Positions 34,312 through 43,221 of a DNA stretch of 64,000 nucleotides are shown here, one piece after another; position 1 is the stretch's first letter, and every line of letters starts with the position of its first letter. The translations under genes were made by a program, and so were the position numbers. The DNA is taken from contig NZ_WTYI01000001.1 in the NCBI RefSeq assembly GCF_009827445.1, forward strand, positions 1,812,381 through 1,876,380, given 5' to 3'. The DNA comes from Qipengyuania aquimaris. Its GTDB lineage: Bacteria > Pseudomonadota > Alphaproteobacteria > Sphingomonadales > Sphingomonadaceae. Below the pieces are notes generated by a model that was given only the letters and a program-made list of their open reading frames with translations, was not told the origin of the DNA and searched no databases.

Positions 34312-35735
34312 TGCGCCTGCTACTCGCCTCCTCGTGTGCGCTGGCGCTGGCCGGGTGCGTTGCCGGGCCGCCGCCCGAAATCTCCACGCCCACACCGGTC
34401 CTGCCGCCGGAATATCTGTTCGCTCCCGATGCCGCCTCGGCGACCGGCCTCGCCGCGCTGCTTCCGGCTGACGATCCTGCCTATGACACGCTGGCCGCGC
34501 AGGCTCTCGCCAGTTCGCCGACGCTGGGCGAAGCGCTGGCGCGGATCGACCAAGCGCGTGCAGGCGCAGACCTGCGCGGCGCGAACCGCCTGCCCTCCAT
34601 AGGCGCGAATGCAACGGTCGAGGGGCGCCGCAGCAACCCGGCGCAATTTGGCGGCGACCTGCCGTCGGCAATTGCTTTCGACACCGAACAACTGTCCTAT
34701 GCGGCCAATGTTACCGCGCGCTGGGACCCGGACATCTTTGGCAGCCTGCGCGCGCAGGAACGCGCAGCGCTCGCCCGGATCGATGCGGCTTCGTCCAGCG
34801 CCCGCGGCGTACGCAACGCCCTGCTCGCCGAGATCGCTGCCAGCGTGATCGACTGGCGCACGCTCGATGCGAGGGCCAGCGCCATCAAGGACGACCTAGC
34901 TGCAGCCGAAGACCTCGCCCGTCTTTCCAGGGTGCGCGAAGATGCGGGCATCGCGCCCGGCTTCGACCGCGTGAGAGCGGAAAGTGCGGCAGACGCCTCG
35001 CGCAGCCGCCTCGCAGCGCTGGAAAGCGAGCGCGCCCGCCTGATCGGCCGCCTCGTCACCCTCACCGCACAGGGCGGCGCGCAGGTGCGCTCTGCCCTGG
35101 CTATGGCACCTCGCGAAAGCGGACTGCCAGCTACCCCCGCCACCCTGCCGAGCGCCCTGCTTGCCAACCGTCCCGATGTCCTTGCCGCCGCAGCAACGCT
35201 CGCCGCGGAAGATGCGGAACTGGCCGCGGCCGCCCGCCGCCGCTTCCCGGTGTTCGACCTGTCGGCCGCCATCGGCCTGCTGGCCTTCAGCCCGGGCGAC
35301 CTGTTCGACAGCGATTCCATCATCGGCAGCCTCGCCGCGTCCGTCGCCGCGCCGCTGCTCGATTTCGGGCGGACCGAGGCCGAGATCGACGGTGCCGCTG
35401 CCGAAAAACGCGCTGCGTTCGAAGCCTATCGCGGTGCCGTCTACACCGCCCTCGGCGATGCGGAAGAGGCCTATGGTCTCGTCGCCGCCGCCGACCGCGA
35501 GGCCGCAGCCGCCGCACAAGAGGCGGCCAGCCTGCAACGCGCCGCCTCGCTCGCCGAGGTGCGGCAACGCGCAGGTCTGGCGGATTTCCTGACCGTTCTC
35601 GAAGCGCGCCGTGCGGCCGAGGCCAGCGGCGAGCGCGCGGCAGCGGCCCTTGGGCGGGCGGAGCGCGCACGGGTCATTTTGTGGCAGGCGCTCGGCGGCG
35701 ACACTCAGCCGATCACGCGGTCCACCAGCCAGTAG
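34308..35735 (+). CDS. Outer membrane efflux lipoprotein (TolC/NodT family)
   Basis: 475 residues; lipobox LAGC (C17), then two TolC-type repeats rich in Ala/Arg helices. Typical features are DPAYDTLAAQALASSPTLGEA, LPSIGANATVEGRR, YAANVTARWDPDIFGSLRAQ and the second repeat's ANRPDVLAAAATLAAEDAEL. Completes a tripartite pump with the ABC permease, ATPase and HlyD protein. ATGA overlap with hlyD. Its 3' end overlaps the convergent HupE gene by 31 bp. Confidence 0.92.
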   Translation: MMRLLLASSCALALAGCVAGPPPEISTPTPVLPPEYLFAPDAASATGLAALLPADDPAYDTLAAQALASSPTLGEALARIDQARAGADLRGANRLPSIGANATVEGRRSNPAQFGGDLPSAIAFDTEQLSYAANVTARWDPDIFGSLRAQERAALARIDAASSSARGVRNALLAEIAASVIDWRTLDARASAIKDDLAAAEDLARLSRVREDAGIAPGFDRVRAESAADASRSRLAALESERARLIGRLVTLTAQGGAQVRSALAMAPRESGLPATPATLPSALLANRPDVLAAAATLAAEDAELAAAARRRFPVFDLSAAIGLLAFSPGDLFDSDSIIGSLAASVAAPLLDFGRTEAEIDGAAAEKRAAFEAYRGAVYTALGDAEEAYGLVAAADREAAAAAQEAASLQRAASLAEVRQRAGLADFLTVLEARRAAEASGERAAAALGRAERARVILWQALGGDTQPITRSTSQ

Positions 35736-36676
35736 GCCCCGGTAATCCCGATGGCGTAGGAGGCGATACGCAAGGCGGGCGCTTCGGCCCCCGCCCGCAC
35801 GCGTCGGATCACTTCCAGACCCGCGAGGACGGCGGCAATCACCAGCAATTGCCCTGCCTCCACACCGAGATTGAAGCTTACGAGCGCTGCGGGCACCTCG
35901 CCTTCCGGCAAGCCTATCTCGCGCAGGGCTCCTGCAAAACCGAAACCGTGGAGAAGGCCGAAAGCGAAGGCGACCAGCCACGGCAGGCGTCGCGTGATCG
36001 TATCCTTCGTGCCGCGCGCGATTTCGACCGCGAGGAACACGATCGACAGTGCGATCAGGGCCTCGACCGGGCGCTGCGGCAATCCGGTGACCCCCAGCGT
36101 CGTCGCTGCGAGCGTGATCGAATGCGCCACGGTGAAGGCCGTCGCCGCCTTGACGACCGGCCAGGTCCGCCCGACCAGCAGGACGAGCGCAATCACGAAG
36201 AGCAGATGGTCCCATCCCGCCAGGATATGCTCGACCCCGATCACGAAATAGCCGCGCCAGACCTGCATGCTCGATGGCCGCGCTTCGACCTCGGCGTAGG
36301 GTTCCTGTGCGGTCAGGCGGTAGACCTGGACGGGTCGATCCAGAGGGGCCACGCGCAGGATTGCATCGCCTTGTCCGGAGAGGGCGGGCCAGCCGATGCG
36401 GCTCCCGGCAATATCGCCCTCGCAGGTGACTTGCGCGCGTCCGACCACCGCAAGCGCGGAATTATCGAGCACCGGCTCGCCTGAAACCTCGCAGATTTCG
36501 GGCAAGTCCGGGCGCGCGGTCCGGTCGGCCTGCGGCGAGGAGAGCGGTTGCCTCCAACCAAGGTTCCAGCGCTCCTCGTCGACCTGCTCCAACTGGATCG
36601 AGACGGGCCGCAACTCATCCGCCAAGGCGGGGCTTGCGATAAAGAGGACGGCGAGCGCCAACAGCCAGCGGATCAT
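35705..36676 (-). CDS. HupE/UreJ-family membrane protein
   Basis: 323 residues; signal peptide MIRWLLALAVLFIASPALA, an N-terminal periplasmic domain of about 140 residues, then the six-helix HupE/UreJ_2 core beginning GYFVIGVEHILAGWDHLLFV. Histidines in VEHILAGWDHLLF, TVAHSITLA and LLHGFGFAGAL are the probable metal-facing residues. Family members are nickel/cobalt permeases in hydrogenase or urease loci; neither is here, so the metal is open. The start overlaps the PPIase stop (ATGA). Confidence 0.9.
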   Translation of the reverse strand: MIRWLLALAVLFIASPALADELRPVSIQLEQVDEERWNLGWRQPLSSPQADRTARPDLPEICEVSGEPVLDNSALAVVGRAQVTCEGDIAGSRIGWPALSGQGDAILRVAPLDRPVQVYRLTAQEPYAEVEARPSSMQVWRGYFVIGVEHILAGWDHLLFVIALVLLVGRTWPVVKAATAFTVAHSITLAATTLGVTGLPQRPVEALIALSIVFLAVEIARGTKDTITRRLPWLVAFAFGLLHGFGFAGALREIGLPEGEVPAALVSFNLGVEAGQLLVIAAVLAGLEVIRRVRAGAEAPALRIASYAIGITGAYWLVDRVIG

Positions 36677-37455
36677 TCGACCTCGATCCGGTAAGCTTCG
36701 CGAAGGAGCTCGAATGCCTTTGCGCGCCGCGCGGCAGCCGTCGAACTGCGCCAGTCGGCCTCCACCCTGTCGCGGATTTCCGACAGGGGCTGTTGCCTTC
36801 CCTCGACACGCTCTTCGACGTCGACGAGATGGTAGCCATAGCCTGACGTCACCTGCGCACCGGAGGTCTCCTGCATCCGCGCGATCTGCGACGCGAATTG
36901 CGAGCCGAAGACCGCCTTGATGTCCGCATAACTCGCATCGGTCATGCGTTCCGGCAGCGAAATAGCATCCCCGTCTGCATCACCCGCTGCGTCGAGCGCT
37001 TCGTGCAGTGCATCTTCGCTACGGAAATATTTCTGCGAGAAGGTGAGCCGCTCGCCTTGCGCGAACCGGCCGGGATGGTCGCGCAGCCACGCCGCCAGCG
37101 TCTCCTCGCTCGGCCGGGCGGTTTCCACCTCGGCCCCTGCCAGATCGTCCATCTTGGTCGACAATCGCCGCCGCACGACCGGATCGCCCGCATCGAGCCC
37201 AAGCCGCAACGCCTCGCGGTAGAGCACCTCTTCGCGCACCCAGCTTTCGATCTGCGCATCCAGCTCCGCATCGGTGGGCGGGCGGCCCATCGTGCGCTCG
37301 AAGCCAAGCGCGAGGTTCGCCTGCGCCTCTTTTGTGAGCGCAATGGTCCGCTCGGCCGGATCGACCGGCTCGCCCGCAAAGGACAGCGCGGCCCAGATAG
37401 CAGCCCCCGCCACCAGGAAATGCGCGAGCGGATCGCGCAGCAGCCGGCGCATCAT
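36673..37455 (-). CDS. PpiC-type (SurA-like) peptidyl-prolyl isomerase
   Basis: 260 residues. One N-terminal membrane helix (HFLVAGAAIWAALSFAG), a SurA_N-like helical region (LGFERTMGRPPTDAELDAQI ESWVREEVLYREA, about 50-120), and a C-terminal parvulin-like part with YGYHLVDVEERVEGRQQPLS. The parvulin core is short and its catalytic residues are not clear, so it may act only as a chaperone. Periplasmic, membrane-tethered. Overlaps both the DUF3604 gene stop and the HupE start. Confidence 0.85.
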   Translation of the reverse strand: MMRRLLRDPLAHFLVAGAAIWAALSFAGEPVDPAERTIALTKEAQANLALGFERTMGRPPTDAELDAQIESWVREEVLYREALRLGLDAGDPVVRRRLSTKMDDLAGAEVETARPSEETLAAWLRDHPGRFAQGERLTFSQKYFRSEDALHEALDAAGDADGDAISLPERMTDASYADIKAVFGSQFASQIARMQETSGAQVTSGYGYHLVDVEERVEGRQQPLSEIRDRVEADWRSSTAAARRAKAFELLREAYRIEVE

Positions 37456-39380
37456 CGCATGATCGGCGGCGCATCGCCCGGGGTGCCGCGGGGACGCAGC
37501 CAGACGGGCGAGGAATAGGCGCGCTGCTGGATGACGTTGGCCTCCACGACTTCCTTCGGCAGCGTCAGGCCGAAGCGCTTGGCATCGTAGAGGACCCAGC
37601 TCGGCGTCGGGATTTCGAGCACGCGCACATAGTAGAATGCGCGCTGGCCGCGGCGATATTCGGGATCGGTCCAGGTGGCGCGCAATTCGGCCGCCCCGAT
37701 CGAATTCTCATAGGTCGCCGCGGACCGGTTGACCGTATCGCCCACCGGCGGCACCGGCGCATTGGAGGCGGCATCCATGGGTCGCGCGCTCCACGCGACG
37801 TCGAACACCTTTTCCTGCTCCGCCCCACTGGCATCGACCCAGCCCTTCACGATCTGCACCCGGTCCAGATTGGCCCCGTCGGGGTCTTTCAGCGCGCTGA
37901 CGAGGAAGGTCGGCGCCCTGCCGTCGTCCACCAGGTCGCCGCCCATGGGGACACCGCGCGAATAGCCTGCGCGCACCCAGTCGCCTTCCCAATCGCTTTC
38001 GCCGAAATCAAATCCTGCGAAGAGGCGCACCACCATGCGCGGCCCGGTCGTTGCATAGACTTCACGCCGCATGAAGGCATCGAAGATTTCCGCCCGCGTA
38101 TTGCCGCGCGCCCAGGCGGCCGCATAGCCGCTGGCGAGGTAGTGCCAGCCGAAGCGTCCTTCGCGCGTGCCGAGATTCTGCGGCGCCATAGCGCGGTCGG
38201 CACGCGGTTCGTTGCCGGTATGCTTGCCGAAGAATTGGTCGTCGTCTGCCGTGGCCAACGCCGTGTGACTGTCGGTAGACCCGATCAGGCCGAAGGCATA
38301 AGGGTTCTCGCCCATCTGCTGTTCCAGCGTCAACCCGCGCAACAGGGCGGAGCGGATATAGCTTCCCGCGAACATGTCCGGCGTGCTCTTGGCCGTCAGC
38401 GGCAGATTGCCAAGCTCCCATCCGGCCACGCCGAAGCTGGCATATTCGTCATTGGGTGACAGGAAGGGGTGCGTTTCGCTGTCGCCCTTGATCTGCGTTG
38501 CCTCGACCACCGGTTCGTGCCGTGCCCGGCGGCGCGCGTAATCGGCATCCATCGGTCCGCCGTCGGGGCCTGAAAATTCAAACATCTTGCCGTTCGACAA
38601 GTTCGAATTGTGCGGGATCGCCAGCACCTTGCCGCCGGTGCTCTGTTCGTAGGAATCCATGTAGTCCCACAGGCCGGTGACATCGCCGTCCAATCCTGGA
38701 TAGGGCAGGACCTGCGCGGTCCGCGCGCTGCCGTCGCGAAACATCACGACGCGGTGGAGGTTGTTCCCGCCCGGCATCAGCGTCCACTCGAACCCGGCGA
38801 AAGCCGTAAAAGTGCCCGGCTCGTTATAGCGGTCGAGCAGGCCCAGGTGCCGGTCCCATAATTCGCGCGTAGCCTTCGCCTGGCGTTCGGGGTCGCGTAA
38901 CGCCTCGGGTATCTCGTCGTTTGCGGCGGCCGTGATGAGTTCCGCTACAGCGCGCGTCGACTGATCTGGGCTTTCGTGCATCATGTCGCGCCAGCGGCGC
39001 AGCGTGGGATCGCGCACCATCATGCGCGGCGCATCGTAGAGCCGGCGGGTCGCGCCCATTGCATCGGAGTGATCGGCAATGACGAGGAAATCGAGCGGCC
39101 GGTCGAGCTGCGCGCTCATGCCGGTGGTCGCAGTGACCTCTTCCCCGCGCGCGAACTTCAGCGCGTCTTCCGGGCCGAGCCGGACGCCGAAGCCGAATGC
39201 ATCGACCGAAACGTCGGTGTGAAGGTGGGTGTCGCCCCAGTACGGACGGTCGGGAAACTCCGCCAACTCAATCGTATTGGTGCCGTCACCGCGCTGCTCT
39301 TCGCTAACGCGCCCCCCGCCGAACAGGTCGCAACCTGCCAGAACCAGGGCGCCCGCAATTACGCCGATACGATAGTCCAT
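37452..39380 (-). CDS. DUF3604 lipoprotein (PHP-like metallohydrolase fold)
   Basis: 642 residues; lipobox LAGC (C17). YWGDTHLHTDVSVDA (H52, H54) is a PHP-type HxH metal motif, followed by DFLVIADHSDAMG, AFAGFEWTLMPGGNNLHRVVMF (an EW and NxH set) and IGSTDSHTALATADDD (DxH). These are the likely di- or tri-metal ligands. Large envelope-anchored hydrolase with unknown substrate; the C-terminal beta domain has a sandwich look. First gene of the three-gene set with the PPIase and HupE. Confidence 0.88.
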   Translation of the reverse strand: MDYRIGVIAGALVLAGCDLFGGGRVSEEQRGDGTNTIELAEFPDRPYWGDTHLHTDVSVDAFGFGVRLGPEDALKFARGEEVTATTGMSAQLDRPLDFLVIADHSDAMGATRRLYDAPRMMVRDPTLRRWRDMMHESPDQSTRAVAELITAAANDEIPEALRDPERQAKATRELWDRHLGLLDRYNEPGTFTAFAGFEWTLMPGGNNLHRVVMFRDGSARTAQVLPYPGLDGDVTGLWDYMDSYEQSTGGKVLAIPHNSNLSNGKMFEFSGPDGGPMDADYARRRARHEPVVEATQIKGDSETHPFLSPNDEYASFGVAGWELGNLPLTAKSTPDMFAGSYIRSALLRGLTLEQQMGENPYAFGLIGSTDSHTALATADDDQFFGKHTGNEPRADRAMAPQNLGTREGRFGWHYLASGYAAAWARGNTRAEIFDAFMRREVYATTGPRMVVRLFAGFDFGESDWEGDWVRAGYSRGVPMGGDLVDDGRAPTFLVSALKDPDGANLDRVQIVKGWVDASGAEQEKVFDVAWSARPMDAASNAPVPPVGDTVNRSAATYENSIGAAELRATWTDPEYRRGQRAFYYVRVLEIPTPSWVLYDAKRFGLTLPKEVVEANVIQQRAYSSPVWLRPRGTPGDAPPIMR

Positions 39381-39430
39381 GTCTCATCCCCTCATCCGCG
39401 AGGGAATGTGCAGGAGCAATCGTGTTTACG

Positions 39431-40099
39431 TCAAGCAGGTATGCGATATGCAACGGGTTCGGCGATGGCCATGCCGCCGCCCGAGCCCTCTTCATCCGAG
39501 GTGTAGTAATAATAGGTGCCGCCGCCGATCGCCGCGATGGCGAGCGCCAGTGCCGCGAGCATGATGACCCCGTCGCGGACCGTCAGCGCCAGGCCGATAG
39601 CGGCGATGGCAAGCATGGGCGCGCTGCTGGCGAATGGCAGGACTTCGAGCGGTGGGACGGTAGCGCAGAGCAGCAGGATGACCACCGCCGCGATCTTGAT
39701 CCACATGCCCTCGGTCAGCCCTTCGAGGCGGCCGTGACTGTGCTCGTCCAGCCAGTGCGCGATGCCGCGCAGCTTGGCGATACCCTTGTGCAGCTTCTTG
39801 CTCTCGACTGCGCGTTCCTGGAGCCATTGCGGCATCCAGATATGCTCCTTGCCGAAAAGGAGCTGGACGGCGATCAGTGCGATTACTGCGGCAAGGAAGC
39901 TCGGCACACCGGGAATCCCGCCAAGCGGCGTGATCTCCAGCAAGGCCGGTATCATGATGAAAGGGCCGAAGCTGCGCCCACCGAAATCGTCCAGCACATC
40001 GCCCACCCGGACCTTGTCGTTCTTGGTGGTCAGGTCGTCGAGTTCGCCGAGTACGCTCTCGACGCCATCGGGTTCGGACTGGGACTTACCTTCGGTCAT
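39431..40099 (-). CDS. Exopolysaccharide synthesis protein ExoD
   Basis: 222 residues: ExoD core GDVLDDFGGRSFGPFIMIPALLEITPLGGIPGVPSF and four to five membrane helices. ExoD of Sinorhizobium affects exopolysaccharide production and alkali tolerance; the molecular role is unclear. GGGAG precedes ATG 40099. The 3' tail after the last helix is hydrophilic (SDEEGSGGG). Confidence 0.88.
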   Translation of the reverse strand: MTEGKSQSEPDGVESVLGELDDLTTKNDKVRVGDVLDDFGGRSFGPFIMIPALLEITPLGGIPGVPSFLAAVIALIAVQLLFGKEHIWMPQWLQERAVESKKLHKGIAKLRGIAHWLDEHSHGRLEGLTEGMWIKIAAVVILLLCATVPPLEVLPFASSAPMLAIAAIGLALTVRDGVIMLAALALAIAAIGGGTYYYYTSDEEGSGGGMAIAEPVAYRIPA

Positions 40100-40105
40100 T
40101 GCACT

Positions 40106-40142
40106 CCCCTTCGCCCCTCAACGCGCGAAGGGCGAAAAGGGG
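40106..40142. repeat. Inverted repeat between maoC and exoD
   Basis: TTCGCCC (40110-40116) pairs with GGGCGAA (40130-40136), with outer CCCC/GGGG pairing. On the minus strand it covers the exoD ribosome site, so it may reduce exoD translation; no T-tract follows. Confidence 0.4.
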
Positions 40143-40154
40143 TGCAGGCGACCG

Positions 40155-40604
40155 TCAGCCCTTCTTTTTGAGGAGTGCCGAACGTTCGCAGCGGCAGACC
40201 ACTTCGCCGCGCTGGTTCACCGCTTCGTGCAGGAAGGTGACGATGCCGGTGTCGGGCCGCGACTTGCTTTCGCGCAGGGCGATGACCTCGCTGGTGGCGT
40301 GAAGCGTGTCGCCGATGAACACCGGCTTGGGCATCACCAGCTTGTCGTAACCCAGGTTCGCCACCAGCGTGCCGAGCGTGGTGTCGCCCACACTCAGGCC
40401 TACCATCAGCGAGAAGGTGTAAGTCCCGTTGACGAGGATTTGCCCGAACTCGCTTTCCTTGGCCGCTTCCACGTCGAGGTGGAGCGGCTGCGGATTGTGG
40501 GTCATCACGGTGAAGAAGAGGTTGTCCGCTTCGGTCACCGTGCGGCGGATTTCGTGGGTCAGCTTGTCGCCGACTTGCCATTCGTCGAAGTGCCGGCCCG
40601 CCAT
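40155..40604 (-). CDS. MaoC-family acyl-CoA hydratase/dehydratase
   Basis: 149 residues, single hot-dog domain: [26 protein letters not shown] and the catalytic-loop-like [10 protein letters not shown], then [13 protein letters not shown]. The usual D of the hydratase-2 motif (GDxNPLH) is replaced by H-N here, so the catalytic set is slightly atypical; this subset resembles mesaconyl-CoA-hydratase-like MaoC proteins. The start overlaps the aldehyde dehydrogenase stop (TAATG). Confidence 0.86.
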   Translation of the reverse strand: MAGRHFDEWQVGDKLTHEIRRTVTEADNLFFTVMTHNPQPLHLDVEAAKESEFGQILVNGTYTFSLMVGLSVGDTTLGTLVANLGYDKLVMPKPVFIGDTLHATSEVIALRESKSRPDTGIVTFLHEAVNQRGEVVCRCERSALLKKKG

Positions 40605-42025
40605 TACGCGTCGTACCCCATAACGGCTTTCACCTCGAGGAAGTCATGGAAGCCCCACTCCCCCCATTCGCGGCCATTGCCCGACTTCTTGTATCCGCCG
40701 AACGCCGCATTCATGTCATAACCGCCGTTGATGGCGACACGACCTGCGCGGATGCGCTTGGCGAGCTTCTTGGCGGTCTCGATATCCTCGCCCATGATGT
40801 GGCTGGCGAGGCCGTATTCGGTGTCGTTCGAAATGCGGATGGCATCGTCGTAATCGTCATAGCCGATCATGGCGAGGACGGGTCCGAAGATCTCTTCGCG
40901 CGCGATTGTCATGTCATTGGTGACATCGGCGAATACGGTGGGCTTCACATAATGACCGGTTTCGAGACCTTCGGGCTTGCCGGGGCCGCCCGCGACCAGC
41001 GTTGCACCTTCCTCGATGCCCTTTTCGATCAGGCCCTGGATCTTGTCCCACTGGGCCTTGGAGACGACCGGGCCGATGGTGGCGTTGCCCTTGGGATCGC
41101 CCGGGATCACGCCCTCGGCCGCTTCCTTCGCCGCAGCCTTGGCTTCTTCCATGCGCTTGTGCGGGACAAGCATGCGGCTGGGCGCAGTGCAGGTCTGGCC
41201 CGAATTGCCCATCATGGCGGTGGTGCCGCGCATGACCGACTGGGTAAACGCGCTGTCGTCGAGGATGATGTTGGGGCTTTTCCCGCCCAATTCCTGCGCC
41301 ACCCGCTTGACCGTGTCGGCAGCGTTCTTGGCAATGAGCACGCCTGCGCGGGTCGAGCCTGTAAAACTGATCATGTCGATGTCGGGATGGCCGCTCATTG
41401 CTTCGCCCACGCCCGGACCGTCACCGTTGACGAGGTTGAATACGCCGGCGGGCACGCCTGCCGCATCCATGATCTCGGCAAAGATATAGGCATCGAACGG
41501 CGCGATTTCCGACGGTTTGAGGATCATCGTGTTGCCGGTCGCCAGCGCGGGGAAGACCTTGCAGGCGATCTGGTTCAGCGGCCAGTTCCACGGAGTGATC
41601 ATGCCGACCACACCGATCGGCTCCCAGATGTGGAGTGTCGGGCCGTCCTGGCGTTCGAATTCGAACTTCTCGAGCACTTCGATCGCGGTCTGGCAGTGAC
41701 CGGCCAGCAGGCCGGTATGCGGACCGTTGGCGAGGCTCATCGGTGCGCCCATTTCATCCGACACGGCGAGCGCGAGATCGTCCTTGCGATTGGCGATTTC
41801 GGCCTGGATCGCGCGCAGCAGGGTGAGGCGCTCTTCCTTGCTCGTCTGGCTGAAGCTCTCGAACGCGCGGCGCGCGGCCTTGACCGCCTTGTCGACGTCT
41901 GCAGCACTGCCGAAGCTGATGTGGCCGATGGTTTCTTCGGTCGCGGGATTCTCGACCGGCTGCGTGTTTTCGGTGACCGGGTCGACCCACTGGCCGTCGA
42001 TGTAGAACTTGGTGCAATCGCGCAT
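40604..42025 (-). CDS. Aldehyde dehydrogenase (NAD(P)+ dependent)
   Basis: 473 residues from ATG 42025, with AAGGAG upstream. Catalytic Cys in [12 protein letters not shown], general-base Glu in QELGGKSPN, Asn in [10 protein letters not shown], and cofactor loop [13 protein letters not shown]. Oxidises an aldehyde to the acid; substrate unknown. Sits between the AMACR-type gene and maoC on the same strand, which suggests a branched or acyl-CoA substrate pathway. The open frame to 42184 is an artefact of high GC. Confidence 0.94.
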   Translation of the reverse strand: MRDCTKFYIDGQWVDPVTENTQPVENPATEETIGHISFGSAADVDKAVKAARRAFESFSQTSKEERLTLLRAIQAEIANRKDDLALAVSDEMGAPMSLANGPHTGLLAGHCQTAIEVLEKFEFERQDGPTLHIWEPIGVVGMITPWNWPLNQIACKVFPALATGNTMILKPSEIAPFDAYIFAEIMDAAGVPAGVFNLVNGDGPGVGEAMSGHPDIDMISFTGSTRAGVLIAKNAADTVKRVAQELGGKSPNIILDDSAFTQSVMRGTTAMMGNSGQTCTAPSRMLVPHKRMEEAKAAAKEAAEGVIPGDPKGNATIGPVVSKAQWDKIQGLIEKGIEEGATLVAGGPGKPEGLETGHYVKPTVFADVTNDMTIAREEIFGPVLAMIGYDDYDDAIRISNDTEYGLASHIMGEDIETAKKLAKRIRAGRVAINGGYDMNAAFGGYKKSGNGREWGEWGFHDFLEVKAVMGYDA

Positions 42026-42053
42026 GGGAATTTCTCTCCTTACGCGCGGTCCA

Positions 42054-43142
42054 TTAGCTCCCTTGCGACCAGCGCGCCACCACCTCTTCGCCGTCCTGTG
42101 CACTGTCGCGGATCGTGCCCGGCGTGCGGTCGAAGCGCGGAGCGGGCGCCGTGTGCGAGCGACCGCCATGTTCGACGAAAGCACCGCGCGCCTTCATGTG
42201 CGGATGGTCCTTCGCCTCGTCGAGCGGGACGACCGGGGCAAAACAGGCATCGGTGCCTTCGAGCAGTTTCACCCATTCCGCCTGCGGCTTCGTCTTGAAT
42301 AGCGCGGCGAGTTTTTCGGTGTAATCGTCCCAGTTCGCCGGGTTCATCTGGCCTTCGCGCAATTCTTCAGTAGCGTCTGCGCGCTGAAGCAGTTCGGCAT
42401 AGAATTGCGGTTCGATAGCGCCGACGCTCACTTCCTTGCCATCCGCACAGGTATAGCAACGATAGAAATGCGCCGCCCCGCCAAGCAGGCCTGCGCCGCG
42501 TTCCGTTGTGCGCAGCGCGCTATGCGGCTGGCCGTAGAAGAAGCTCATCAGGCTGGTCACGCCATCGACGATCGCGGCATCGACGACCTGCCCTTTGCCG
42601 CTGCGTTCACGTTCATAAAGCGCGGCGAGAATACCCATGGCGCAATACATCGACCCGCCGCCGAAATCGCCGACGAGGTTCTGGGGCGGAATCGGCAGTT
42701 CGCCCTTCGCCCCGATGGAATCGAGCGCGCCGGTGATGGCGATATAGTTGAGGTCGTGCCCGGCAGCCTGCGCCAGCGGACCGTCCTGCCCCCAGCCGGT
42801 CATGCGCGCATAGACGAGACGCGGATTGGCTTCGAGCAGCACGTCGGGTCCGAGGCCCAGCCGCTCCATCACGCCGGGACGAAAGCCTTCGACCAGAACG
42901 TCCGCATGTTTCAGCGCCTCATGGACGAAACGCTGGCCTTCCTCGCTCTTGAGGTCGACGGCGGCACGATGGCGGGCCCGTTCTACGACGGGGTTCATCG
43001 GCTGGTGTCCCGGACGCTCGATCCGCACGACTTCCGCGCCGAGATCCGCCAGCATCATGGCCACGTGCGGTCCAGGGCCGATTCCCTGGAACTCCACCAC
43101 CTTCAATCCGGTCAGCGGTCCATGCGCGGCGTGTTCGGCCAT
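42054..43142 (-). CDS. CaiB/Frc-type CoA transferase (alpha-methylacyl-CoA racemase-like)
   Basis: 362 residues. Family III fold start GLKVVEFQGIGPGPHVAMMLADLGAEVVRIERPG; catalytic candidates are His in AAGHDLNYIAITG and Asp in LVGDFGGGSMYCAMG, the pair used by alpha-methylacyl-CoA racemase. Racemises 2-methylacyl-CoA before beta-oxidation, or transfers CoA. First gene of the run AMACR - aldehyde dehydrogenase - maoC. Confidence 0.9.
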   Translation of the reverse strand: MAEHAAHGPLTGLKVVEFQGIGPGPHVAMMLADLGAEVVRIERPGHQPMNPVVERARHRAAVDLKSEEGQRFVHEALKHADVLVEGFRPGVMERLGLGPDVLLEANPRLVYARMTGWGQDGPLAQAAGHDLNYIAITGALDSIGAKGELPIPPQNLVGDFGGGSMYCAMGILAALYERERSGKGQVVDAAIVDGVTSLMSFFYGQPHSALRTTERGAGLLGGAAHFYRCYTCADGKEVSVGAIEPQFYAELLQRADATEELREGQMNPANWDDYTEKLAALFKTKPQAEWVKLLEGTDACFAPVVPLDEAKDHPHMKARGAFVEHGGRSHTAPAPRFDRTPGTIRDSAQDGEEVVARWSQGS

Positions 43143-43221
43143 TCTTCTCTCTCCACGATCTCGATTTCTCTCTGACCCGGAGACAAGTCGAAACGGTTCG
43201 CAATTGCAACGCTTTTCGCGT

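Noticed and set aside
34896..36215. 439-codon minus-strand frame opposite the TolC-like gene
   Set aside because: Crosses two real genes in a wrong frame and has Arg-rich low-complexity sequence.
40646..42298. 550-codon plus-strand frame opposite the aldehyde dehydrogenase
   Set aside because: Longest shadow in the window, but composition is biased and the minus strand carries the catalytic Cys and Glu motifs.
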